The translations under genes were made by a program, and so were the position numbers. DNA of 17,135 nucleotides from assembly GCA_964547525.1 (NCBI GenBank), contig CAZJOD010000078.1, positions 1 through 17,135 on the forward strand, read 5' to 3'. The notes under the pieces were generated by a model. The model did not search any database. It was not told where the DNA came from and saw only the letters and a program-made list of their open reading frames with translations. Position 1 is the stretch's first letter; the number at the start of each line of letters is the position of its first letter. Below are positions 6,252 to 14,763 of the stretch, piece by piece. The stretch is from CAZJOD01 sp964547525. GTDB lineage: Bacteria; Bacillota; Clostridia; JAAYHZ01.

Positions 6252-7256
6252 ATGAAAAAAAAAGCAGTTATCTTAACGGGAAAACCGGAGAACGTTAAAA
6301 GGGTGTATACGGAGGATGTATTGAAAGAACTCCGTGAATTGGTAGATTTACATGAAAGATTGATAGGAAAAGATGACTTTTTAACCGACAGAGAAGTATT
6401 AAAGCAAGCCGAGGTTGCATTTTCAACCTGGGGGATGCTTCAACTTACGGAAGAGGAAATCAAGAAATTTTTGCCAAACCTGAAAGCGGTATTTTATAGT
6501 GCCGGGAGTGTACAGAGTTTCGCACATCCTTTTTTAAGCTGCGGTGTAAAAGTGATGAGTGCATGGGCTGCTAATGCCGTACCCGTAGCAGAATATTCGA
6601 CAGCTCAGATCATTCTTGCAAATAAAGGCTTTTATCAAAATGCCGTACTGTATAAAAAGAACCATACGCAGGCAAGCAAATTCTTTTCCACCTTTCCGGG
6701 AAATTATTCAGTAAAGGTAGGAATTCTTGGTGCAGGGATGATCGGAACACGGGTCATTGAGTTATTAAAACCGTATAAAATTGATGTGATGGTCTTTGAT
6801 CCATTTTTATCCGATGAAAGGGCAAAGGAACTGGGGGTTACAAAACACAGCCTAACAGAAATCTTTTCTAGCTGCCAAACCATTTCAAATCATCTGGCCA
6901 ATAATCCTCAAACAGTAGGAATCCTGAATAAGGAGCATTTCAACCGGATGCCGGAGAATGCAACCTTTATCAACACCGGTCGGGGAGCCCAGGTAGTGGA
7001 GGACGATTTAATCCGTGCGCTCATCGAAGTACCGACAAGAACCGCTGTATTGGATGTGACGTTCCCTGAACCGATAAAAGAGGATAGTAGATTTCTTCAA
7101 ATGGACAATGTGTTCATTACAACCCACATTGCAGGAAGTGCGGGCCGTGAAGTGGAGAGAATGGCATGGTATATGGTGGAAGAGTTTATCCGATATGAAA
7201 AGGGTGAGGAATTAAAATACAACGTAACGCTTGAAATGTTAAAGACCATGGCGTGA
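6252..7256 (+). CDS. D-isomer-specific 2-hydroxyacid dehydrogenase
   Basis: The ATG at 6252 has AGGTGAG four bases upstream and begins the usual MKKKAVIL strand; an in-frame ATG at 6216 lacks such a site. The 334-residue length is normal. The NAD(P)-binding Rossmann loop is GILGAGMIG at residues 157-165, and all three catalytic residues of the family are present: R244 in NTGRG, E273 in FPEP, and H292 in THIAGS. Enzymes of this family interconvert 2-keto acids and D-2-hydroxy acids (glyoxylate, hydroxypyruvate, phosphoglycerate, lactate). The substrate cannot be told from the sequence. It has its own start signals and ends before a bidirectional terminator. With glycan-degrading genes next door it might act on a sugar acid, but the genes are convergent, so the link is weak. 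Confidence 0.88.
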   Translation: MKKKAVILTGKPENVKRVYTEDVLKELRELVDLHERLIGKDDFLTDREVLKQAEVAFSTWGMLQLTEEEIKKFLPNLKAVFYSAGSVQSFAHPFLSCGVKVMSAWAANAVPVAEYSTAQIILANKGFYQNAVLYKKNHTQASKFFSTFPGNYSVKVGILGAGMIGTRVIELLKPYKIDVMVFDPFLSDERAKELGVTKHSLTEIFSSCQTISNHLANNPQTVGILNKEHFNRMPENATFINTGRGAQVVEDDLIRALIEVPTRTAVLDVTFPEPIKEDSRFLQMDNVFITTHIAGSAGREVERMAWYMVEEFIRYEKGEELKYNVTLEMLKTMA

Positions 7257-7344
7257 AAAAGTAGTTGACAATTTATATATCACTATATTATTAATTGCCG
7301 GAGCATATCGGGGACCGGATATCTATTAATTAGAACTTGATTAC

Positions 7345-7384
7345 AAAAATAACTTAATATAGCATGCTATATTAAGTTATTTTT
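7345..7384. terminator. Bidirectional terminator, 40-nt perfect palindrome
   Basis: Positions 7345-7384 are their own reverse complement, with AAAAATAACTT at one end, AAGTTATTTTT at the other, and AGCATGCT in the centre. The A/T ends give a T-run on either strand. It lies between two convergent genes and contains the stop codon of the leftward one (TTA at 7377-7379 on the plus strand). Confidence 0.85.
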
Positions 7385-9851
7385 TGCAATTCCACACAAA
7401 TACACAGTTTTCTTTAAGATGAATCGTTGCCAATATTTCTTGTTCCGCTGTTTTTAGTGTTAAAGAAACGGGGATTTCTTGGATGTTTTCAAAAACTATC
7501 TTGCTTTCGGTTATTGAAATATCAAGATGACAATCGGATAACTCATCGCATTCAATGGAATATAAACTAAAGAGAAATCCTGATGAATACGCCGGTAATT
7601 CGTCCGTCCATGAATATCGGTTGTTTTGAATTCGATTCATTCCTTTAAAAAGAGAAACTTCATAGCCTTTAATTTTATATTCTCCGTAACCTATTGTTTT
7701 TTCTTTGTTAAAATTGGCATATACAAAGTAATTTTCCGTTTGCATAAGTAGAACGCAGTTATCGGTTGTCACCATAAAATCTGTTTTATCATTTAGTCCG
7801 ACAGTCGCGTTATGATCAATATTAGGTGCCGATAAAACAATGAAGGGTTGTAATATGTCTTTAGTATCATAATCATTGACCCCCATATCATTTAGAATGA
7901 GTATATCCTCAACACCCTTCCATTTCGGATATTCATGTTTATTAATATAGGTGACATCTCTAGATCCATGAAGAATATAACCGATTTTATCGTCAACATT
8001 CACATGGGAAATCGGTTTGAAGGTCTCTGTTCTGTTCGGTTCTTTGCCGTAAAAACCATAATAACTTCGGCTGTATTCCGGTAAATAAAGAGTTCTCACG
8101 CCGGGTGCGAGTTCTTTTAATCCTTGGAAATTTTCATTACGTACTCCGATCATACCTGTATGTATGGTTACACCTTGACAGGATTTTTTGATTTTGAATA
8201 GTTCCATGTATATAGTTTTCCCATCCGGTAATGAAACAAAAGCGACGTTTTGCAAAATTTCATCGTCTCCTCTTATGATTGATGCACATGCTCCAAATCC
8301 GTTTTCATACCTTGTTATGTTGTGGTCTTCCACACTTCGGATATTTGTTTCATTGGTTAAACCTTTGATCCCTTTTGATTTTGTAAAAATAACATTACCG
8401 ACATAAGAAGAAAACAAAGCGGTAATAACCCACATCCCCTGATTCGGAAAGGTTAATGCCATCACATTATTACGCCAGCTAAAACACGAAAAACTATTCT
8501 TGGTTCGATTAATGATAAAACTTCCGTAAGGATAGTAATATACACCGGAAAGACGTTCTGCAACTTCGTTCTCATCACTCGGCGGTACTCCGGAACCACC
8601 GAATAAATGAATGAGATATGAAGTGAGTAAGTCTTGCATTGATGTATTTTCCATATCTTTCGCGGTTTGATTACTCGTTATTTTGCAGTCTTCGCCGTTT
8701 TCCTCCAAAAGACATCCGCGTGTATTACTATTTTGTAATCTTTCGACTATTTCCAGTGAATTTATTTCAAATCGAGCTGCATCGGGATGATGATGGAATA
8801 CATTCAATATGGAATGAGTTAACTGTCGTTCGTGTTGCCGGTTATACCACCAATCCTGTCCTTGAACCGGGATTGCCAAACCGTCGAATTGTGTAAACCG
8901 TAACACGGCACGATTATACACATTCTCATTATTATAAAAAGCGCTGTCATAGATTGTATCGCCTGACATTAAACCGAAAATACCGTGGTATGCCCTTAAA
9001 TTAATACCTGCACATAAATAACTAGGATGAACAAACGCATGATTTTCTGTGGTGAAATCCGGATGTAACGTAATATTATGAATCCATTTTATTCGTAACG
9101 GAGCATCAAGATAAGGATTATCATTCAATCGATCCAGATATGTTGTTGCCGTATTAATTGACCATTTAATAAATCCTTCTTTCCAGATTTCATAATTAGG
9201 ATGTTTAGGGAAAAGGGCTAATGCAACGGATATTCCTTGTGAAGTCCATCCATTCTCTTCACACTGGGTGTCAAGATATGTCCCGTTACGCGCCGGTTCG
9301 GTTGACCATCGGTCGGCATAATAAGCAACTACATTTTGAACCAGTATTTTTGTTTCATCGTCAAGTTCGTCCCATAAAATCCAAGCGGATATACCAAGGC
9401 TGCACACTGAACGTCCGGTTTGTGACGCCATAAAAAAATTGTCATTCTTACCACCCCATTTTTTTTCGCTAAAATGAGGATGAATTCCTTTTGTACGTAC
9501 ACAATCTTCCGGGCCCGTATCGTGTGTAAACCCAAGGTAACGGATTGCTTTTATGGCTTTTTCCTTCACTTCAATCCGGGGAATTCCCGTAACTGCCGCA
9601 TCATACGGCCCTAATTTTGCTAAGGTAGCATACAATTGCACGGTATTCGCCGTCTCCTCCGCATACCAGAAGGAACCTCCGAAAAAATGTCCGCAATTTG
9701 GCTTATAATCCCAATCGGCATATGTTTTATCTGCGTATGGTAACCATTTTAATAAAATCTTGTATACTTTTTGAGATAATTCGTTTTCTATTGCATTTTG
9801 AAAGTTAATGGGAGTTATTTCCCATATCTGATTTTTGTTTATGTCATTCAT
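7377..9851 (-). CDS. Putative alpha/alpha-toroid polysaccharide lyase or glycosidase (824 aa)
   Basis: The start at 9851 is chosen because AAGGGG lies about seven bases upstream on the minus strand; the longer frame to 9917 would cover a palindromic intergenic sequence. The 824-residue protein has no signal peptide. Residues about 15-430 are helix-rich with repeated aromatic turns (GHFFGGSFWYAEET, CEENGWTSQGIS, QGQDWWYNRQH), and residues about 430-824 look beta-rich, as in lyases with an N-terminal alpha/alpha toroid and C-terminal beta sandwiches. TTENHAFVHPSY at residues 267-278 (N270, H271, H275, Y278) looks like a catalytic Asn/His/Tyr cluster of polysaccharide lyases such as the heparinase or PL8-like groups. 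I cannot place it in a named family. It follows the GHL6-like gene on the same strand after about 296 bases with no clear terminator, so the two may be co-expressed. Confidence 0.6.
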   Translation of the reverse strand: MNDINKNQIWEITPINFQNAIENELSQKVYKILLKWLPYADKTYADWDYKPNCGHFFGGSFWYAEETANTVQLYATLAKLGPYDAAVTGIPRIEVKEKAIKAIRYLGFTHDTGPEDCVRTKGIHPHFSEKKWGGKNDNFFMASQTGRSVCSLGISAWILWDELDDETKILVQNVVAYYADRWSTEPARNGTYLDTQCEENGWTSQGISVALALFPKHPNYEIWKEGFIKWSINTATTYLDRLNDNPYLDAPLRIKWIHNITLHPDFTTENHAFVHPSYLCAGINLRAYHGIFGLMSGDTIYDSAFYNNENVYNRAVLRFTQFDGLAIPVQGQDWWYNRQHERQLTHSILNVFHHHPDAARFEINSLEIVERLQNSNTRGCLLEENGEDCKITSNQTAKDMENTSMQDLLTSYLIHLFGGSGVPPSDENEVAERLSGVYYYPYGSFIINRTKNSFSCFSWRNNVMALTFPNQGMWVITALFSSYVGNVIFTKSKGIKGLTNETNIRSVEDHNITRYENGFGACASIIRGDDEILQNVAFVSLPDGKTIYMELFKIKKSCQGVTIHTGMIGVRNENFQGLKELAPGVRTLYLPEYSRSYYGFYGKEPNRTETFKPISHVNVDDKIGYILHGSRDVTYINKHEYPKWKGVEDILILNDMGVNDYDTKDILQPFIVLSAPNIDHNATVGLNDKTDFMVTTDNCVLLMQTENYFVYANFNKEKTIGYGEYKIKGYEVSLFKGMNRIQNNRYSWTDELPAYSSGFLFSLYSIECDELSDCHLDISITESKIVFENIQEIPVSLTLKTAEQEILATIHLKENCVFVWNCKK

Positions 9852-10147
9852 CGCAAACCCCTTTTTTCTATTCGGTATTCCCGTAATCGAATTTATTGTT
9901 CGTAATACCGTAAGCATGGAATCTTAACATTACTTTATATATTATTTAAAATTAAAAGATATTTCATTTCCTAATCATTATACACGAAAACAATAATACC
10001 ACAAAAAGGAAAATAACTTGTGTCTCATGGTAAACGCACAATCCAAACCTACAAAAACAAATATCAATGGAATCTCAAGCATAAATTTAACCTGAATTTT
10101 TAATTGTTCAAGCACCTTAATCATAAATTTCAAGTGAAATTCTATAT
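9852..10147. other. Intergenic region upstream of the toroid enzyme
   Basis: No gene was seen. An imperfect palindrome at 9873-9910 has CGGTATT and AATACCG as outer arms and CGAA/TTCG inside, just upstream of the ribosome binding site for the leftward gene; it could be an operator or leader hairpin. TATAAT on the minus strand (ATTATA at 9977-9982) is a -10 candidate without a good -35 box. A small AATTTCA/TGAAATT stem at 10126-10141 lacks a T-run, so a terminator for the upstream gene is not evident. Confidence 0.5.
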
Positions 10148-12139
10148 CTATTTCTCTATAACCAATATATCATATATGCCTACAGAGCTTACCTTTACAG
10201 TCAATTGATTTTGCTCATAAACCCAAAAAACAGGGTCGCATGAAGGAGCCAAATAAACTAACTTCGGTTTGCAATCAATTTCAATCACTACATTTACCGG
10301 ACCACAAGCGGGAACATCTTCTATGTATGCATTATCAGGGGACAAAGGTTTATTACTTCCCAGATTAATAAAATGTATAAATATCATATTGTTTTTTTCA
10401 CGTAAAGATATATTCAGAGCTAATGGAGCATCAATACCAACTAAACCTGTTATATTCATTTTACTTATTATCTTTTTTACAAACCGTCTGGCACCGGGAT
10501 AATGTGAATCTGCATAACAACCGAATAATGAACCGAATATACACGCTATATAACCATCACCATATTTATTTACAACCGCTGCATGATAGTTTGATCTTTT
10601 AGCTGATTTGCCAACTTCTCTTCCGGTCAGGATAGGTTCCACCTCAACGGCATCACCGGCATTCTTTGTTAAACGCCAATCTCCGATCGCAAAAAAGGAT
10701 TCATTTCCATCGGTTATATAAACCGAATCACCTGATCCTTCCCCCATCATTATACCTAAATCTTCTACACCTGTTATATCATCAAAAAGTTTTGTTTGCT
10801 CCGGACCGGATACTATTAATCTACCTCCGTTTTTAACATATTCTTTTAATTCCAAAATTTGTTGCAAAGGTAACCGGTTCTGTTCTGCAACAATACATAA
10901 CTTATATTCATCTTTTCTTCTCATGAAATCACTGTCATTTAATATGTCTATATGGTAGTGATTCTCTAAAATTGTATGTAGGGCACCTTCTAACGGTTTT
11001 ACCACCTGTCCGAAATTAAACGAAGGACTGTTATTTTTATAGTAATGATCTTTGCTGTGCATTAATGCAACTTGAGGTAATGATCTTGTATATTGGCAAT
11101 ATTGCTGTCTTGCTCTGCAAAACTTTGCAACTTCAGCCATCTTATCCATGTGCCATTTTATAAGTTCTCCTGATCTTTCCGGTTGATCATATATCATAAA
11201 GCTGCCTCCGTTTGCCATAACAACGGCAGCTTCCCGGCACAATGCGGGTACGCTTTTAAATGTCCAAGCTTTAGCCGGGCCATAACTGGTAAAACCCCAT
11301 GCCATCAAATCCCAACTTATATTTCTATTATCCATAAATTTAGCTTCGATTATTGCTTTTGACGCACTCCATATGAATGGAAAATCTCCGCTTAAATAGT
11401 CAATAGGAGCGGAAATTTCCTCAGGTTGTCGCACCGTATACATCCAATTACTGCATACAGTACATTCAGGTTTTCTTTTATGTATTGCTTCGGTATATTT
11501 TTTTACATGATTCACGAAATTATTACGAGTAAATGTTAACCATTGATCCCATCCGATATCACCTTGCTTTTCGGGTATAATTTTCAAGCCGTATTGCTTA
11601 TCAAATTCTTCTTTGCAATTTATGCAATAGCACGGTGCCACAGCCCAGTTTTCCCCATCTACCCAAAATCCGTCCACATCATATAAATCTATGATTTCCA
11701 GCATCTGTTCAATCATATATTCGTCTGTATACTTTGATAGTAAACATACCATATTTTCATCTTTGCAGATATTTTCGACGTCATCACAGTATTTGGAATG
11801 CTTTACCCTAGCCCATTCGGGATGTAATTTTAAAACCGCACTATCCCATACCCCCGAATAGTGCATGACAAGAGGGATTCCAAGTTCTTTAGCGGCATCT
11901 TTCCATATACGCAGTGAATCTTTTATTATTCCCGGTGCCGAAATACCTGATTTTGAAGGATAACAGGTATAACCGGGATGACCTTTACAATCACATTGTA
12001 CAAAGTCCGGATTCACCTTCTTTAATTCTCTAATTAACTCGTCTTTATCTAAATTCTTACCTAATTCATTATCATTTGCATTTGCATGAAGATCAAAGTG
12101 TAGACCAAAAAACACATTTTCGTGCCAATTATTACTCAT
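10148..12139 (-). CDS. GHL6/GH151-like glycoside hydrolase
   Basis: The start at 12139 (MSNNWHENVF) is chosen over 12148 and 12181 because GGGAG lies about ten bases upstream on the minus strand, while the 12148 start is too close to it. The 663-residue protein has a TIM-barrel-like N-terminal part: HFDLHAN (14-20), then a strand with VQCD, LVMHYSG at 90-96, and DVDGFWVDGEN (154-163), whose D161 at the end of a barrel strand is a candidate nucleophile. The central part (about 355-450), with KPLEGALHTILENHYHID and LKEYVKNGGRLIVSG, resembles the beta-galactosidase trimerisation fold. This arrangement fits the hypothetical glycosyl hydrolase 6 group, which includes GH151 alpha-L-fucosidases. The substrate is not proven. 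Three cysteines in CYCINC (170-175) follow the putative nucleophile. No signal peptide is present, so a cytoplasmic role is likely. Confidence 0.7.
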   Translation of the reverse strand: MSNNWHENVFFGLHFDLHANANDNELGKNLDKDELIRELKKVNPDFVQCDCKGHPGYTCYPSKSGISAPGIIKDSLRIWKDAAKELGIPLVMHYSGVWDSAVLKLHPEWARVKHSKYCDDVENICKDENMVCLLSKYTDEYMIEQMLEIIDLYDVDGFWVDGENWAVAPCYCINCKEEFDKQYGLKIIPEKQGDIGWDQWLTFTRNNFVNHVKKYTEAIHKRKPECTVCSNWMYTVRQPEEISAPIDYLSGDFPFIWSASKAIIEAKFMDNRNISWDLMAWGFTSYGPAKAWTFKSVPALCREAAVVMANGGSFMIYDQPERSGELIKWHMDKMAEVAKFCRARQQYCQYTRSLPQVALMHSKDHYYKNNSPSFNFGQVVKPLEGALHTILENHYHIDILNDSDFMRRKDEYKLCIVAEQNRLPLQQILELKEYVKNGGRLIVSGPEQTKLFDDITGVEDLGIMMGEGSGDSVYITDGNESFFAIGDWRLTKNAGDAVEVEPILTGREVGKSAKRSNYHAAVVNKYGDGYIACIFGSLFGCYADSHYPGARRFVKKIISKMNITGLVGIDAPLALNISLREKNNMIFIHFINLGSNKPLSPDNAYIEDVPACGPVNVVIEIDCKPKLVYLAPSCDPVFWVYEQNQLTVKVSSVGIYDILVIEK

Positions 12140-12348
12140 AATATCCATTCTCCCTTCGGTTGGATGGGATTGCAAAAACACTTATACCCATTATATCATT
12201 TTTAACTAAAAAGAAAGGCAGATAAATATTGAAAAACTACTTTCCTATAAATTTCTTTTAGGTATTACGATCACATTTTTTATGTTGCACTAATTCTTTT
12301 ATTTTTGTAATATTAATATATAACAATTACCTATAATAAAGGATATTA
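12140..12348. promoter_or_regulatory. Divergent promoter region between two glycosidase genes
   Basis: About 209 bases separate divergent genes and must hold both promoters. Rightward, TTGCAC (12285-12290) and TAATAT (12308-12313) are 17 apart. Leftward, TATAAT (ATTATA on the plus strand at 12190-12195) lies about 50 bases before the start but lacks a good -35 box. A TATAAT at 12332-12337 is too close to the start to be used. No catabolite (cre) site or obvious operator palindrome was recognised. Confidence 0.45.
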
Positions 12349-14739
12349 ATGCATATGAACGGTTTATGGAAGTTTGACATAGGATATGAGTTGGATTGTT
12401 TGGTTTTTGAAGGTCTTGATGTTTATGTCAAGATATCCGGCAATGTAATTACTGTTGAAGATGGCAAAGAATTAAACCTCAATGCGAAATTATGGTGGCA
12501 CTTAGATAGGTTTGAAAGGTTCGATGAAGACAGCGGTAAACTTCCCTTCGATTGTACCGACCTATTAACCGATATATATGTAAATGGACATTTGCGTCTT
12601 TACAGGGAGCTTTTATATGACACCCGGTGTAAAAATCGTTTTTATATTCGATATATACTGGTAAACACAGGTGAATTTTGTGTAAGTGTTAAAAAACTTA
12701 CGCCTTTTTTAGTTGAAGGTGAAGATAACATCCGATTAGGGCGGGACGGATACCAAAGCTGGTCAATTATGCGTCAGGGTAGACATAAAAATGACCTGCC
12801 TTCCATATGTAAAGCGGGTAAAACCGATGAGACATATTATGACTGTTTTGTAGGGTTAAACGAATCCGGGATAAGTATTGACCGTGTAAACCCACCTCTT
12901 GAAATGACAAGCGATTCTTTGACTATAATAAAAGCAGACGCAATTAAAGGCTCGGGTAGCTTATTAATAGGTTTTGTAACCGGTGAAAATATGCCGGTTA
13001 ATTGCCGCATACGTACTGATGAAACGAGAAAGAAATTTGTTTCATTAGAAGCAGATTGTCTTGCCGATAATGTTTTGATGGAAAATGGTGAGAAGATAGC
13101 CTCGGAATGGCTGAAAATAGACAGTAATGAAGATATTTTTACCGCTATAGAAGATTATGTTAAAGATAAAAAGACTATTTTGACAAGAAAACCTGATTCC
13201 AAATTAAATAAAATACCTCCGTCTGTTTACTGCACCTGGTATTATTATGGTGATTCCTTGACAATCAATGATGTAATGATAAATCTGCAAGGCCTTAAAA
13301 ATCGAAATATTTTTTGCGATGTTTTCCTTATAGATGAAGGTTGGGAAAGAAGAACCGGTGAGTGGGAAGCTAATTTTAAATTTCCTCAAGGTATGAAATA
13401 TGTCGCAGACAAGATCAAAGAAGCCGGAATGACTCCGGGCATATGGACTTGTCCTTTTATAATCGAACCTAGATGCGATCTGCAGTATTATCATCCGCAC
13501 TGGTTATTAAAGAGAACGGATGGAAAATATGTAACTTTTAGAATGAACGGTATGTATAATCTTGTTTTAGATACTACACATCCCGAAGTGTTATCATGGA
13601 TTGAGCGGTTGTATCAAAAACTTACATTCGAACAAGGTTATCAATACCACAAATTGGATTTTACAAGAGCTGTTATGATGGACCCTGAATGTCAATTTTA
13701 TAACAGAAAAGCTACAAGAGTACAAGCTTACAGGATGGGTTTGGAAGCGGTTAGAAAAGGTGCGGGGGAAAACGCTTATATACTGGTGTGTGGAGGTCTT
13801 TATGACGCATCTTTAGGAATCGCCGACGGGCAAAGAACCGGGTCGGATGTATTGAGTATGTGGCCTAAAGCACCGAATGAAGCAGCGGAATATGCACCAT
13901 ATACAGTAAAGCAAAATCTTCTTAGATACTATATGAATAGCTTATGGGATAATGATCCTGATGCCTTGATGGTACGTAAAAGAACAGAAATCTTTAGAAA
14001 TTTGCAATTGTCATTAGGCTTGTTGGAGGATAATGAAGCCGAGATATTTGCTCTTAACCAATATTGGGGGGGAGGACAGTGTTGTTTTACCGAGCCTGTT
14101 AACGAGATTGACGAGGATAGATTAGGATTGTTAAGGCACATTATCCCTTCTGTAGGACAGGCTGCGGTGCCGAGAGATATGTTCTTCGGAGGTAGGTATC
14201 CTGCGATTATGGATACTAGTGTACTCCCTTTAGCTGAGGAATTAAAATTCTGGCACACTGTATCTTTAGTAAATTGGACAGGACAAGACAGGGATATGTG
14301 TTTTGTAGTGGATAAAAATACGCTTGGTGCTTATGCATATAAACATCCGACATTCATTGTTTCGGATTTTAAAAAAGGAACCGTATGGGAAAATGTGCAT
14401 ATAGACGATTGTATTCATCTTGGTAAAGTGCCCCCGCGCACAGCTGTCCATCTTAGGATTGCATGTTTAGAAGAAAATATTCCAAATCTTATATATACCA
14501 ACGGTCATTATTCAATGGGCGGAAGAGAGATCACAAGTTGGGAGTTCTCCAAGCATATTTTACATATCGGTATAGACTGGCGATGGAAATATCCCCTTTT
14601 GATTAAAATTAAACACGGTAAAAGTCTGAACATTCGGCATCTGACCGATGATATTTGCATCTTTAGAGATAAAGATATAACTACCATTAAGATACTCTCC
14701 GCGTTTACCGGAGTTATTACCTTGTGTGAGGAATTGTAA
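12349..14739 (+). CDS. GH36-type alpha-galactosidase family protein
   Basis: The ATG at 12349 has AAAGGA five bases upstream; a second ATG at 12355 is possible. The 796-residue length is normal for GH36. After an N-terminal beta-domain (to about 285), the barrel shows clan GH-D landmarks: YCTWYYYGDSLT at 294, DVFLIDEGWERRTGEW at 324, MTPGIWTCPF at 361, YHKLDF with D437 as expected nucleophile, and RTGSD with D500 as expected acid/base. Clan D enzymes hydrolyse alpha-galactosides or alpha-N-acetylgalactosaminides by a retaining mechanism. There is no signal peptide, so it likely acts on imported oligosaccharides such as raffinose-type or host-glycan fragments. It is divergent from the GHL6-like gene, and the BtrH-like gene starts 24 bases after its stop, implying one transcript. 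Exact substrate specificity is not deducible. Confidence 0.85.
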   Translation: MHMNGLWKFDIGYELDCLVFEGLDVYVKISGNVITVEDGKELNLNAKLWWHLDRFERFDEDSGKLPFDCTDLLTDIYVNGHLRLYRELLYDTRCKNRFYIRYILVNTGEFCVSVKKLTPFLVEGEDNIRLGRDGYQSWSIMRQGRHKNDLPSICKAGKTDETYYDCFVGLNESGISIDRVNPPLEMTSDSLTIIKADAIKGSGSLLIGFVTGENMPVNCRIRTDETRKKFVSLEADCLADNVLMENGEKIASEWLKIDSNEDIFTAIEDYVKDKKTILTRKPDSKLNKIPPSVYCTWYYYGDSLTINDVMINLQGLKNRNIFCDVFLIDEGWERRTGEWEANFKFPQGMKYVADKIKEAGMTPGIWTCPFIIEPRCDLQYYHPHWLLKRTDGKYVTFRMNGMYNLVLDTTHPEVLSWIERLYQKLTFEQGYQYHKLDFTRAVMMDPECQFYNRKATRVQAYRMGLEAVRKGAGENAYILVCGGLYDASLGIADGQRTGSDVLSMWPKAPNEAAEYAPYTVKQNLLRYYMNSLWDNDPDALMVRKRTEIFRNLQLSLGLLEDNEAEIFALNQYWGGGQCCFTEPVNEIDEDRLGLLRHIIPSVGQAAVPRDMFFGGRYPAIMDTSVLPLAEELKFWHTVSLVNWTGQDRDMCFVVDKNTLGAYAYKHPTFIVSDFKKGTVWENVHIDDCIHLGKVPPRTAVHLRIACLEENIPNLIYTNGHYSMGGREITSWEFSKHILHIGIDWRWKYPLLIKIKHGKSLNIRHLTDDICIFRDKDITTIKILSAFTGVITLCEEL

Positions 14740-14763
14740 TTATTTTATGTAAAAGAGGTTAAT

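Noticed and set aside
7265..7291. TTGACA followed by TATTAT as a promoter
   Set aside because: The spacing is 15 bases and only about 60 bases remain before a terminator, with no coding sequence; probably chance in AT-rich DNA.
9851..9917. Upstream start for the toroid enzyme adding 22 residues
   Set aside because: The added residues have no family-like character, cover a palindrome, and lack a ribosome binding site; the start at 9851 has AAGGGG at good spacing.
12332..12337. TATAAT directly before the GH36 gene as the -10 box
   Set aside because: It overlaps the ribosome binding site region, leaving almost no leader, and has no -35 box at 16-18 bases.
13204..13500. Minus-strand open frames within the GH36 gene and similar antisense frames elsewhere
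   Set aside because: They are shadows of well-supported genes with no start signals or recognisable domains.
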